A stretch of 43,746 nt of DNA. It comes from Stagonosporopsis chrysanthemi (taxonomy: Eukaryota > Ascomycota > Dothideomycetes > Pleosporales > Didymellaceae). Each line of letters opens with the position of its first letter. The stretch's first letter is position 1. Made by a program: the position numbers and the translations under genes. This document shows, piece by piece, positions 10,130-20,639 of the stretch. The DNA lies in contig JAFISE010000218.1 in the NCBI GenBank assembly GCA_022560025.1, positions 1 through 43,746 on the forward strand, in the 5' to 3' direction. The notes beneath the pieces were generated by a model. The model was not told where the DNA came from. It saw nothing but the letters and a program-made list of their open reading frames with translations, and did not search any database.

Positions 10130-12169
10130 ATGTTGCACAATCATTCTCTTATCTTCCTATTGGCGTTAGGATTTGTTAATGCAAGCACCATTCCAGGAAC
10201 GTTGTAAGTGCATGCAGTCTTAATTCACATAATCCTGTTACTAATCTCTTAAGTCGTAACCGCGAGATTTTGCAAACGAGAAGCACCCAGGATAGCCCGC
10301 TGACGGTGCTGCTCGATACTCGTGCTCTACCGCCGAAAACCCCCCCAAAAGCCACACCTAAAAACCTGACGAATCCTGCTGTAGAGTTGGACCTAAGGAC
10401 TAGGACAAAGCTAGCGCAGCCAGCTCTAGTGGTTGGAAAAACACCAGTGTTTCTACAACTGCCAGTTCCTTATAACGAGGATGCCACTGATTTGTGCGGC
10501 ATTTATATTGATTGTAACAATGAGGTAAAACACTCTATGCATATTACTGATAGCTATATAGATGTGCTAACGCGCTGTACCTTTAAAGGAAGATAATTCA
10601 CTACTAAACGTAAAAGCTTGAAGGGACCTCTATAACTACTACGACAGATATAATCGTGCGGACAATAATAATTGAGTTAATCTGTCTAAACGAGCTTAGT
10701 TAAGTGCACCTAAGCTGCCAGGCAGAGCATTAGCCCTCACCGCGTTGGGCTACCTACTGAGCAGTCAACTTTACAGCAGTCTACGAGACAAGAATCTAAA
10801 AGAAGTGTATGACTTTAAAGATAATAAACTCAGAACAACTGCTATTTCTGAGTCTACATCTCTTGCGAAACCTTTATCTGAATACGCTACTAAGCACATT
10901 ATCAAGGTAAGTGCGTTCTCCTACGTAGACAGAATCTCTAATAAGTAGACTAGCTACAAACACTTAGAATGTTCATAGTGTATACTGTAACTGCGTAAGC
11001 AGTGTCAAGTGGGTGCTGCGGGTCAACGCTTGTATTGCTATCTGTTCTCGTGTTGTGATGATGGTCCGGAGTTGTCCGGATCGCAGCGGAAGCACCGGGT
11101 AGTACCTGTTACAATAGCATATCATGTGATCTTAGCCACGTGGTTACATATACTAATAGAAAAGACAAAACTTTAGAGGCATTTTTCAGAAACAAGTTTG
11201 TAAAGACAGTCCCTAGACCTTTAACAGTAGAAAAGCGACTAAATCTACCAACTTACAAGTTAGGTACAGACACAGCTTGGGACTCGCTTATGCGCCTAGT
11301 CTTTAAAGCAATAGGGTCTACAATAAACCCAACTGATTTTATCCTCTGTAAATTGGCAATTAACTCGTACAAGATGCGAGTCTGGTCTCTCGAGGATCCT
11401 ATAGGGGTTGGTGTATACAATTCAGCCCTGAATAAGGCTATAGCAGGTACTGTCCCTTTAAGCAACTTTCTTGGTGCTCTGCGCCTTGTAAGTTCTGCTT
11501 TCTCGCACTTTGGCTCCCAACAACTGACTCACTTGCTAGACATTTAGAGTTTACAGCTATATGAATTCAGCTAGCGTGGTCACACATATAAGAAACATCA
11601 ACAAGAACATTAGGCTTGAGTTGGCCAACGCAGGAGCACTTTACAACAAGCCAAAGATTGATCTTGTGCCAATTTGGGACAATTTTCTCGCAACCCACTT
11701 TAATAGTATGGACACAGAAGCAAAGAAATGGGTGGCAGCTCGTTTTCCCAAGACCAAAGCAGGAATTGCGGGAGCTATCAAGAAATACACCGCTCTAGCT
11801 GAAACCCTCAAGAAGCAAGAAACGGGCAAGGACGCCGCGAAGCACGCTGCCAACCAGAAGAAAACACAGAACACCCTCGAGTCGACGCTGACAAAACAGA
11901 AGAAGGATGTTGTCAACGCTGATCAGAAAGTCAAAGATCTTAAGAAGCAACGAGACGCGACCCTAAAGCCGGCTGGTATTGAAAAAAAGATCACAACAGC
12001 TAAGAAGGCTTTGCAAAAAGCGCAGAAGGAAGCAGCCAAGACTCAGCGGAGTATTCACGAGCTGTACTCGTACTCAGTGAGCCTGATTGTTAAGAACTTG
12101 GGAAAAGATAGCCAGCGGGTCACAAACTTCGAGAAAGATCTGGCCGTCTTGAAGTTGACGCCTCCTTAG
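10130..12169 (+). pseudogene. Signal-peptide-bearing multi-exon protein gene, broken by a MITE and RIP-type stops
   Basis: ATG at 10130 opens a 24-codon exon with a hydrophobic core (LIFLLALGFVNA) like a secretion signal. Intron 10204-10253 (50 nt, GTAAGT, TACTAAT, AG) leads into an exon open to 10596. Beyond, the same frame shows several TAA codons that would be CAA before RIP, and the frame changes by 10745. Later exons join by introns 10907-10953 (47 nt) and 11488-11539 (52 nt), ending at a TAG at 12169. A 163-bp element (10986-11148) with 5-bp duplication sits inside the third coding block; because 163+5 is 168, the frame on both sides agrees. The last 200 residues are Lys/Ala/Gln-rich, probably coiled coil. 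I do not recognise the family; function unknown. Confidence 0.65.
10986..11148 (+). mobile_element. 163-bp MITE inside a gene, TSD TATAC
   Basis: The element runs TGTAACTGCGTAAG...CACGTGGTTACA, with terminal inverted repeats beginning TGTAAC and a second block YRCGT. It is flanked by TATAC at 10981-10985 and 11149-11153. A related copy lies on the minus strand at 21682-21865; the two share about 70 bp at one end and 45 bp at the other and differ in the middle. It has no coding capacity. Confidence 0.85.
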
Positions 12170-13299
12170 CTTACGGCGACCTTGGCACTCACAGTATACT
12201 TTTCTCTGGATTGTGTCATGACGGCTGCACGGATTTAAGGCTCTTAAAATCTTGGGGCAGTTGGCCAGAGATGGACGCCCGAAGTCTTCGCGAAACCACG
12301 TGGGGGCTAGAGAGCTACTCGGTGTTGCCAGACCAGCTCTTCAATCAAACTCACTCTCGCGACCGACCCCGCCGAGCCGGAGATCACAAGCCGGCACAGG
12401 TGTCAAGGCAGCGCACACGACCGGCATTTCGAGCGACAGCTTGCGGCTCTTGATCCGTTAACGAAGTGTGGCCAAACCCCTGCAAGGGCTGGAGGCATGG
12501 CTGCTCGATCTCAGCGCAAGCAAACTCTCTGAGCTGGGGAGGTGACTTGCGTTGGGCGCGGAGTCGTTGGGGGAGGGGCGACGTCTGCACTGCTTCAGAG
12601 CGCACAGGGAGCAAGAAGAGATGGCAGAAGCAGAGCGGTATCCTCCCAGGACATGGAGTACCGGGTCAGGCTCAGATGGCCAGGAAATGTTTTTCACAGA
12701 TGGATCATCTCAGCTAGGAAGTATCGAAGTCATATTGCAGTCTCCAAAGATGCTACTCTACTCTATTCTCTCGGGATCAATGCAACGCCTTGCCTCAGAT
12801 GGAGACGAAGACAGCTTGTGGCTATCTAAAATCCAGCTAAGACTGCGCTGGTCACAGCCTTGGCGATGCATCCATCACCCCCCTGGCGAGCTTCTTGTGG
12901 CTGCGTATGAACGTACCGTTGGCGATAGCGGCACAAGTGCTCACGTCTAGCGCCAGAGCGAAAGCTGCAGTGAGACCTGCAAGGCGCTGCTTCATGCTTA
13001 GACTGCGTCATTGCAACAAGTATATTATAATAACTAGTAAACAAAGCTTTTATGTTGTAAGTATTATTATAATATTAATTTAAAAGCTATTGTTAATTTT
13101 TATATTATAAGTATAGTAGAGAAATAATAGATTAATCTACCTAACTTAATCTAATAAGCTAGCTATAATTCTATAAAGCACTAATATATAGTTATTATAT
13201 AGCTATAGCGTAGTTACTATAGTATAGCCTTATATTATACTATCTAATTCTTTATAGCTATTATCTTAACCTCTTTATAAAGAAGTTGCTTCTTCTATG
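12170..13299. other. No recognised gene; GC-rich half then TA-rich half
   Basis: 12170-13010 is balanced in composition and open in several overlapping frames (for example + 12552-12950), none with a motif I know; it may be an old transposon piece. From about 13015 to 13299 the sequence turns abruptly TA-rich (runs of TATTATAATA type), as expected for RIP. The DUF6594 gene ends right at the edge of this tract. Confidence 0.45.
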
Positions 13300-14523
13300 T
13301 TAATTAAAGTTAGTAGACCCAACAAAAACTACTAAGACAGCACAATACGCTGCGGCTGCAGCAAATAACTCATGTCTCTTCGCTTTCGTGAGCAGCGACA
13401 TAGCTGCAGCAAACAGCAGCGTGAAGACCATCAAAACCCCAATAGCTGCAAACACGCATTCTGTGGTCTTGATAGTCGAGAGACGGTACATCGCCAATAC
13501 CGGAGCTACCAGCAGCAAGAAAAGCGCAATAGTAATGCAGAGATTTACCAGCGTTGACACTCTTGAAGGAGCAAAGTAGTAATTCTTCTTATCCGTGGAT
13601 TTACGCCTCTGATCATCGGTCCGGAAGAGCCACTACGGGTTGTGAGTAAAGCCTGGAGACCCGAAATGATACAGGTTACTCACTTGAATGGGTCGGCTAT
13701 CTATCTTATGCAACATCGCTTCGACCATGCCGTCAAAACCCGCCCACTCTCTCCCATGTCTGAGCGTCACGATATCCTCTTTCCACAATATATAATCTTG
13801 CTCCTCGTCGACGAGGGGCGCACTGTTGTGGAACCAGTTCCTCACGCTCTGGTAATCACGTTCGGTCGGCCTTTGGAAAGAGATGAGCTCTCTCGCTTTG
13901 ATCAGTAGCTCGTCGTATCGGTTCACTTTAATTCTCAATTCCTCTAGGATATCTTCTCGCGTCCGGACCTCATCTTCGTCTCCGTTTTCCTTTGCTTCCT
14001 CTTTCTCTTGTCTGCAGACTGCGACGTCGAGATCCCAGGATCGCAAGCGTTTCTTGTAGGCCTCGGGAAGGGTGTTATGGAAGCGGTCAATGTCGTCTAG
14101 CTCGGCTTCGAGCTTCTGGATACTGGCTTGAAGGCTTAAGAGGAGGCGTGCGTGAACGTTGCTGAAGCCGCGGTAGAGCATGAAGTTTTGTTCACTTGCA
14201 TTAAAAGCTGCGAGTCGTGCGTAGCCCTCCGGACATTTTTCGAGTGTTCGCACTTTGGTTGGATACGGTCCTGACCCACCGGGTGGGAAGATAGACCCAT
14301 CACCGTCTTCATCATCTTCGTTTTCGCCAACGGCAGAGTCAGCCTGTTGTTCTACATCGGCTGGCTTCTTTCTCGGTAGCAACAGTCCGAAGCTATTTGC
14401 TACGTGTCGCAGTGACTTGAGAGTTGTGCTGGAACGAAGAGTGGATGATGATGACGCATTGGAGTGCCTTGTACAGGGGCTGGAGAACTCCTTCTCATTC
14501 GGTGATGCTGGGGGAGAACTCAT
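13300..14523 (-). CDS. DUF6594-type membrane protein, two exons, intact
   Basis: Exon 1 is 14523-13684, from ATG at 14521-14523. Intron 13633-13683 is 51 nt (GTGAGT ... CTCAC ... TAG), phase 0. Exon 2 is 13632-13300. The product is 390 aa. Order: Ser-rich disordered N terminus with an acidic run (1-95); the conserved block GYARLAAF...FMLYRGFSNVHARLLLSLQ at about 100-132, typical of DUF6594 proteins; a charged helical middle; the junction WLFRTDDQRRK; then three membrane helices in the last 85 residues (starting LCITIALF, ECVFAAIG and ELFAAAAA). The family is common in filamentous ascomycetes and has no established function that I know. It would sit in a membrane with a large cytosolic head. 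It lies 155 bp from a small gene on the same strand and near a caspase-like gene. Confidence 0.88.
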
Positions 14524-14678
14524 GATGTAAGAGGCTGGAACACGAAGATATCACCAGACGATGAAGAGATAAGAAAAGTCTTGGACAGACGAACACAGTT
14601 GACATTCTCAGCTGGGGACTAAATATCGATGAGCTTCTTCACCGGTCAAGCCTCGTTGTGCTGATTGGCTCAGGTGTC

Positions 14679-15100
14679 TCAGACCACATAGACTTGATCC
14701 TGAGGAAACCATTTCCCGTCCATGTAGAGTTTTGTGGTATCGCCAGCCGTCTCAGTCAGTTGGTACTCTATCTTCTTGTTCAAGGTCTTTCGGCTGAACG
14801 CGACATAAAGCTTCTTCTTCTTTTGCTTCATGGCGATGACTTCCGTGATTTGAATCTTGTTTCCGGGAACGTATTTTGCGACGGTCTGCGACCAATCAGC
14901 GTTTAGGTTTACTTGACAGGGGCGCGCATAGCGCTTACTTCAGCCCCCAACCCTTTCTCTACCCCACCACGCTCTCTGGCGGCCTTTTCCATCTACCCCT
15001 AGTCAGTGCGCAACACACAACATACTGGTAGATAGGGCCATACCTGCTGTTGGGCATCGATCTGCACCTCTGGCGTCGTTTCTCGTCCTTCGTCGGTCAT
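14679..15100 (-). CDS. Small 103-aa hypothetical protein, two exons
   Basis: This gene is too split for ORF calling. Exon 1 is 15100-15044 (ATG, 19 codons, ending QQQ before GTATGG). The proposed intron is 14934-15043 (110 nt). Exon 2 is 14933-14679 with TGA. Exon 2 reads as convincing protein: ADWSQTV, then KYVPGNKIQITE, a Lys run, YVAFSRKTL, KKIEYQLTE and YMDGKWFP. The alternation of short hydrophobic strands suggests a small beta-barrel-like domain, but I recognise no family. The acceptor is the weakest part of the model, since the nearest branch-like site is either very close (CTGAAG) or about 75 nt upstream (CTGAC). It lies between the DUF6594 gene (same strand) and the divergent caspase-like gene. 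Confidence 0.55.
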
Positions 15101-15593
15101 GACTGCAAGTAAGAAGAGTCGGCGATAGGCCTGGTTGTCAGCCTTTCATGTTAGGCTGAGTCAAGGCTTTTATCGCCCTCTCCATATTCAGCTGGAGGTC
15201 CCTCACTGTCTCGAGTGGGCGAGGTGCAGCGTGCCGGTGAGCCACTATTGCTTTTCTCACAGGCAGCAGTTTGCCTATCGTTACTGATCGTTCGCCTATC
15301 CTGACCCCACCAATAATCGCAAGGGACTAGACGTTCTACGAGGCGGAGTCCGAGAAGTCTTAGCCCTTTAGGGCTTGGAGGACCTCCCGTATGATCGTGT
15401 GGCTAGTATTACCTGCATGCTAGCTAATCAATATCTTGAGTGGCTAACAGGCATGATGGGGCCGTGACCAAGCACAGCCTCAGGTTCGCGGCCCCCAAAA
15501 GTGCATGACAAGGCTAGATGTGCGAACTTGTAGCACGTTCGTCAACAAGAGTCAACCCTGATCACCACTCGCACTTCCAATTGTTCTCGCATC
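15101..15593. promoter_or_regulatory. Divergent promoter region between small gene and caspase-like gene
   Basis: The 493 bp separate two ATGs pointing away from each other (15100 minus, 15594 plus). I see no gene in it and no motif I can assign. The last 60 bp before 15594 are A/C/T-rich, as is usual upstream of fungal start codons. Confidence 0.45.
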
Positions 15594-16935
15594 ATGACAC
15601 CGCTGAATCGCTGCAACTCGCTGTCACCTACATCGTCGGTAAACAACATTAGCTCCCTTCCATCGCCGTTGAGTCTCAACCCTGGAGAAATTCGCTATCC
15701 TCAAGATGATCAGCATGAAGCGAAACTGCAACAATGCTGGGACAAGTCAATCGCAAAGCATCTGGATCTGCCAGATGGATACCGCAATGTACAGGTTTTG
15801 GTAATTAAATGGCAAGACGCGATAGACCAGCTGGACGTGCGGCAAGAGGTATGGAAATATCCTTCCGTGTGATCATCCTGGTATTATAATAGTAACTCAA
15901 CATTCACTAGGTCGATGACCTAACGAACGTCTTCAAGAAGGTATTCAATTACGAAGTGACCGAGCTACAACTAGAAGAGAAGAACCCACAAGTCCAGCTT
16001 GAGCTTGAGATATATCGCTGGGTGTACGAGCACGATGATCCCAACAACCTACTCGTAGTATACTACGCCGGTCATGGTGTCTACGACAAAGCTCTCAAGG
16101 TCCTTGAGTTCTCACCGTACATAACCCAGCGCAAAATACAAGGACCTTAGCTAACAGCAATACCAGGACTGATGATGTGGAAAACGACCTTCGAGCAATC
16201 TGGAACGAAGCCGAGAGGACCCTGATCGAGAAAGTAAAGGCCAACGTCCTCACCATCATGGACTGCTGCTACGCCAGCGACCTTCTCCGCAATGTACCCG
16301 AGCACGGTCGAACATTCGAGATGATAGCCGCTTCGGGTATCGGTGCGCCCACCCCTGAGCCCGGCGAGAACTCTTTCACTCGCTGCCTCATCAAACACCT
16401 GAAGGTTTTAGCAGTCGAGAGCTCTGGTGGCTATGGCAGTTACTTTGACACCCACGATCTTGTCGAGCGCATGGCAAAGGAACGCTTTGACTCACCCCCG
16501 AGACTATGGCGGCGCATCCCAGGGAGTAGTCGACACATTGAGTTGCGAAAGCTCAAGCCAAAGAATCAGCGTCCGGCGCAGAAATCTAGCATATCGTCCC
16601 ACGCACGCTTTCTGCATCTGGGGTTTGCGCTGAAGAATGAGACCATCAATGAAGTGCAGATCCAATCCTTAACGAAGGACCTTCCGGCCTTGTTCTCGAA
16701 ACAAGGGCTACCGTTAGTTAACATCAAGTGGCTGGGATGTAGGAAAGAAGGCAAACCGACGCTGAAGGATATCGCGCACTTCGTATCGAAGAATCGGAGA
16801 GAGCTTTCTGCGATCACGCCACCTTCCTCAGAGAAGAAGAGGAGCGCCGATGAGGCGGATTTGAATGAGTCTACGTCTAATCGACGGTGGTGTAAGCAAC
16901 CGATGTTGAACACATATGCCTCTCTTGGGGAGTAG
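15594..16935 (+). CDS. Caspase-like (C14/metacaspase-type) protein, three exons, intact
   Basis: Exons 15594-15848, 15911-16116 and 16167-16935 join with introns of 62 nt (GTATGG...TTCACTAG) and 50 nt (GTACAT, GCTAAC branch, ACCAG), giving 409 aa with no stop. The catalytic His lies in VVYYAGHG (about residue 140) and the catalytic Cys in TIMDCCYAS (about residue 188), the two motifs of clan CD peptidases. The C-terminal 150 residues are basic and lack a recognisable domain. This type is frequent in fungal genomes near or within STAND/NLR proteins and is linked by analogy to regulated cell death; substrate specificity cannot be read. There is no N-terminal Pro/Gln-rich prodomain of the yeast Mca1 kind. 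The neighbouring protease-TPR gene is the next gene downstream, in the opposite direction. Confidence 0.88.
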
Positions 16936-17430
16936 ATGTTACACTCGAACGTTATTCCTCTTGCACACCATATTGTATAAATAACGTCACGTAATTACTT
17001 GCTGCCTTCACTAGTTCCAAATATACTATGTGTTAGCATATGAAATTGACTTCTCTATCTATGTGTTCTTCCCCTTCCTTATCCCCTCCTCTATGCGCTA
17101 TAGTAGACTAGCTTGAACTAACCTACTACTTGCAAGCAATAAGATGTTAACGCTTTAACCTCTTCCTCTTATATGTCTTCAAGATATCCTTGCACTACTG
17201 CTATATTATTAACTAAACATAGTTTAACTAACTACTTTCTTATAGAGTACCTATATATGTCCTAATAAGTACATAACTATAGATATAGTAGACTAGTCTT
17301 TTCTAGTAGTATATATCTAAAGAACTACTATATTTACGTATAGGTCTTATATACAATTACTAACCTAATTAGAATAAGAAAGTATAGTAATAAAGTATTA
17401 TACAAGCCTAGTTAAATAGTTCTTAAGTAA
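16936..17430. other. TA-rich tract, no gene
   Basis: From about 17030 to 17420 the sequence is dominated by TA/AT dinucleotides (for example TATATATCTAAAG). It separates the 3' ends of two converging genes. The TPR frame ends abruptly where this tract begins, so RIP or a decayed insertion may have truncated that gene's C terminus. Confidence 0.55.
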
Positions 17431-20383
17431 TTACATGTCTGTGTGCATTGTTTCTGCTTCTTCGTACTTGCCTAGGCTCTTCAGCACATTTGCCAAGTCA
17501 CCTATGCTTGCCAGTGTGGAAGGATGCTCAGGCCCAAACACCTTCCTCTTTATTGCCAGCGTCTCTCTGTGCATCGCTTCCGCCTCCTTGTACATGCCTT
17601 GTTTGTCCAGCACGCTCGCCAAATTGGACATGCTTGTTACCATGTCAGGATGATTAGGTCCAAGCACTCTCTTCCTTATCCCGATAACCTGCATAAATAG
17701 CTCTCTAGCCTCGCCCCACCGCCCTTGATTGCTATACGTTAACGCTAGGTTAGCTATGCTGCTTACTGTATCAGGGTGCTCGTTGCCAAGCACTCTTTTT
17801 ATTGTCTGTATTACAAGCTCAAATAGCTGTTCAGCCTCGCGCCATCGCCTTTGATTGCTGTACGTTGATGCCAGGTTGTTCATACTAGTCAATGTGTAGC
17901 AGTGAATGCAATTTCATGTATTTTGCTATAGTGTTGTTGTTGTTGTTCTGCTCTCTACGAAGCAGCAGTCAGGTCTATTTACATGACGTATCTGTAATGT
18001 AGCTGAGGCAAGAGATGCTCTATAAGATGAGGAAGCAACACCAGACCACCAACACGTGATCTGCTCCTCATAACCGTCACACAACGTGTCTGGATGATCA
18101 GCGCCAAGCACTCTCTTCCTTGTCTCCGTTACTTGCACATCCAAGTCTTAAGCCTCTTTCCATCGTCCTTGGTTCCTGTACGTCGACGCGAGGTTGTTCA
18201 TGCTGCTCAACTTTTGAAAATGCTCTTGACCAAGCACTCTCTCCGTTACCTGTATCACAAATAAGTCTATCTCTTCAGCCTCATTCCATCGCCCTTGGTT
18301 GCTGTACGTTGACGCTAAGTTGGCCATGCTCATTAGCGTGTCTGGATGATCATCGCCAAACACTCTCTTCCTCGTCTCTATTACTTGCAAGTCTAATTTC
18401 TCAGCCTCATGCCATCGCCCCTGGTTCCAAAACGCCGACGCCAGGTTGGCCATGCTCATTAGCGTATCAGGATGGTTGTCACCAAGCATTGTCTTTGCCA
18501 TCTCTGCCACCTGAATCTGCAGCTCACCAGCGTCGCGCCACAGCCCTTGATTTCAGTACGTTGATGCCAGACTAACCATGTTGCTCAGCGTGCCAGGGTA
18601 CTTATCACCAAGCGCTCTATTTTTCGTCTCCATCACTAGCTCGTGCTGCTGAGCGAACGGCTTAAAGAACACACCGGCGGCCTGCGGTAGACGACTGAGT
18701 GTATTCTTATGCCCTAGCGTTGAGCTGTCAACGACCTGTTCTTGCTCAGAACTTCCAGCTCTGGCAGGGTCGCCTTGCGAAGAGCCTGGCGTGATATGGA
18801 TCCCAACAAAGCCTTGGCTGGTGTGGTCTTGTATGCTCGGGTGCATCCGTATAGTGTCTTTGGTTGAAGTCCCGTCATCCATAACGTCTGATGGATTGTC
18901 GTCATGTTTCGAGGCAGGAAGGACGAATCGCGGTGAAGGAAATGGTGCCGGAACACCTTGACCCTCCTGAGAGATAATTTCATGATCATGGAGATATTTC
19001 ATGTCAGCCTTGAAGACCCATTTGATATCCTGGAGGATATCAACCATTGGCACAATGTGGAGACCTCCAAATGCGTCTTTCGCTACAATTTGTCCGTATA
19101 CGTGAACATGATCTTCGCTTCCTCGAACAATCCAAGAGCCAGAGATGCCCTCAGTATCGACTGCACACGTTAGCAGATACCCTCATCTTGCGACATGCAT
19201 ACGTACTTGGCGCTTCATCGAACGAGAACGTATAGACACTGACGGGACGGCTTCCACCAGGAACAATAGTACTCGTAGGCGCAGCGTTTAGCCGACAGGT
19301 ATGCGCAGTTCCACGGTAGACGACAGAGACTGGTATCGAACCTTCAAGTGAGTCGAAAGTTGCCACCTCGAGGTGTCCTTGCGGCTTATTTCCCACATCA
19401 AAACTACTCAACGGTCGCTCTACGTACTCGATGAGAGCCCAGTCTCGGTTGCGAGCAACGTGTGAGAAGAATGTCTTTGGTACCACCTTACCAAGAGCTA
19501 TTAATCTCGAATCACTCGTTGCTGGCACACCTCCTTGAGACTGTTGTGAGCTCGAAGGAACTGCTTTGATACTTTCCCAGACGTCCAGTCGGCTTTCAGC
19601 TTCACTGCCCTGCGATGAGATCGTCGGACTGTCAGGATAGATGCTTCCGTCTGTCTCGATACTGCTATTTGAGTACTCCGATGCAGACTCACTGTAGGAG
19701 GATGCTGCATCTTCGGAATCGTCGTCCCTATAGAGGTCGAACAAGTGGTTGACAGTAAGTCCGTACTGCTGAGAAGATCCATTGGAATAGCACAAGGTTA
19801 CGTTTCCTCCAATGGTCGCAAACTGAGCTCTGCCATTGTGGTGGAATTCAATGAAAATGCTGCAGGACCTGTCTTGGAAGGCTTCAGTAGCCGCAGGCTG
19901 CGGGACCGTAGTGGCTATCTCAAGCTTGAATCCTTCGCCCCGTTCTCCTTGCCAGATAGGCTTGATACGCTTCTTGTAGGGATAGTTGCTCACGCACTGC
20001 GCTGACTTCGGTTCGCAAGTCAGGACGATATGTGGTTCACTATTGCGCGGATTGTGGCCCAGCATCATCAAGGTCAAGGTCAGACCTCGGTTGGACTTAT
20101 TCTTCTTCTCGAGATATCTTCGGAGGTCCTTGATGAGTTTCGCTTCGATGTTCAAATACTGCTTTTGAACCTCCACCGCAATATCGCGACTGTATATGGT
20201 TTTTGCATTGACCTTGCCCACAGCAACGACGCTGTTTTGTGTATGGAGGTTTGCGGTATTCTGAATATATTGTGTCACAGACCCTGAGCCTGTTGTAGCT
20301 GAGTCCAGCGCAGTCGAGACCAGTGAAGGATTTGTAGCTTGTGAAGTGCCATCAGTTGATCCTTGCCCTGTCGCAGTGCTCAT
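17431..20383 (-). pseudogene. Trypsin-like protease domain fused to kinesin-light-chain-type TPRs; broken
   Basis: Exon 1 is 20383-19207 (first in-frame ATG 20381-20383; the frame is open upstream to about 20632 without ATG). Intron 19161-19206 is 46 nt (GTACGT, GCTAAC, GCAG). Exon 2 keeps one frame to 17431. The protease-like order is His in YGLTVNHLF (codon 19745-19747), Asp in RDWALIEY, then Ser in GISGSW right after the intron, the H-D-S order of S1-fold enzymes. About eight 42-residue TPRs follow (NLASTYSNQGRW..AE, HPDTL). Damage: TGA at 18553-18555, TAA at 18148-18150, and a 189-bp element at 17893-18081. The end is truncated in a TA-rich tract. Before damage it may have been a sensor-protease of the fungal NLR-like class; that role is inference. 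Confidence 0.75.
17893..18081 (-). mobile_element. 189-bp short element, copy 2, inserted in TPR coding sequence
   Basis: This is the reverse complement of 7090-7278, with equal length. It is flanked by CAA at 17890-17892 and 18082-18084, a 3-bp target duplication. Removing element plus one CAA joins ...HPDT to LTSMNNLA, the expected TPR register, so this is a real insertion. The insert adds 192 bp, keeps frame, but brings an in-frame TAG. Confidence 0.9.
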
Positions 20384-20639
20384 TTCAATATTCGCACTTT
20401 GTGGGCGGCAGGTTGAACCAAAATTCACGCTCTGTGGAGCTATTGTAACCGCACTTGTCGCACCAGCAACAGACAAAGACCGCACACCATGTATGCTACT
20501 GTCTGCATGGGACGGTACACTCAACGTCGGCTGGGGAGGCAGATTGTAGAGATCATGGATGGCTGCATCGTTGTGGTCAGCGATGGATACAGTTTGTGAA
20601 TTGGATGCAATGTCATGTGGATGAGAAGGCTAATCCAAT

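Noticed and set aside
12552..12950. 132-codon plus-strand ORF
   Set aside because: Starts without ATG, overlaps three other frames, and shows no motif.
13633..13683. In-frame TAG making the DUF6594 gene a pseudogene
   Set aside because: The stop lies in a canonical 51-nt intron (GTGAGT...CTCAC...TAG), and the family junction WLFRT follows it.
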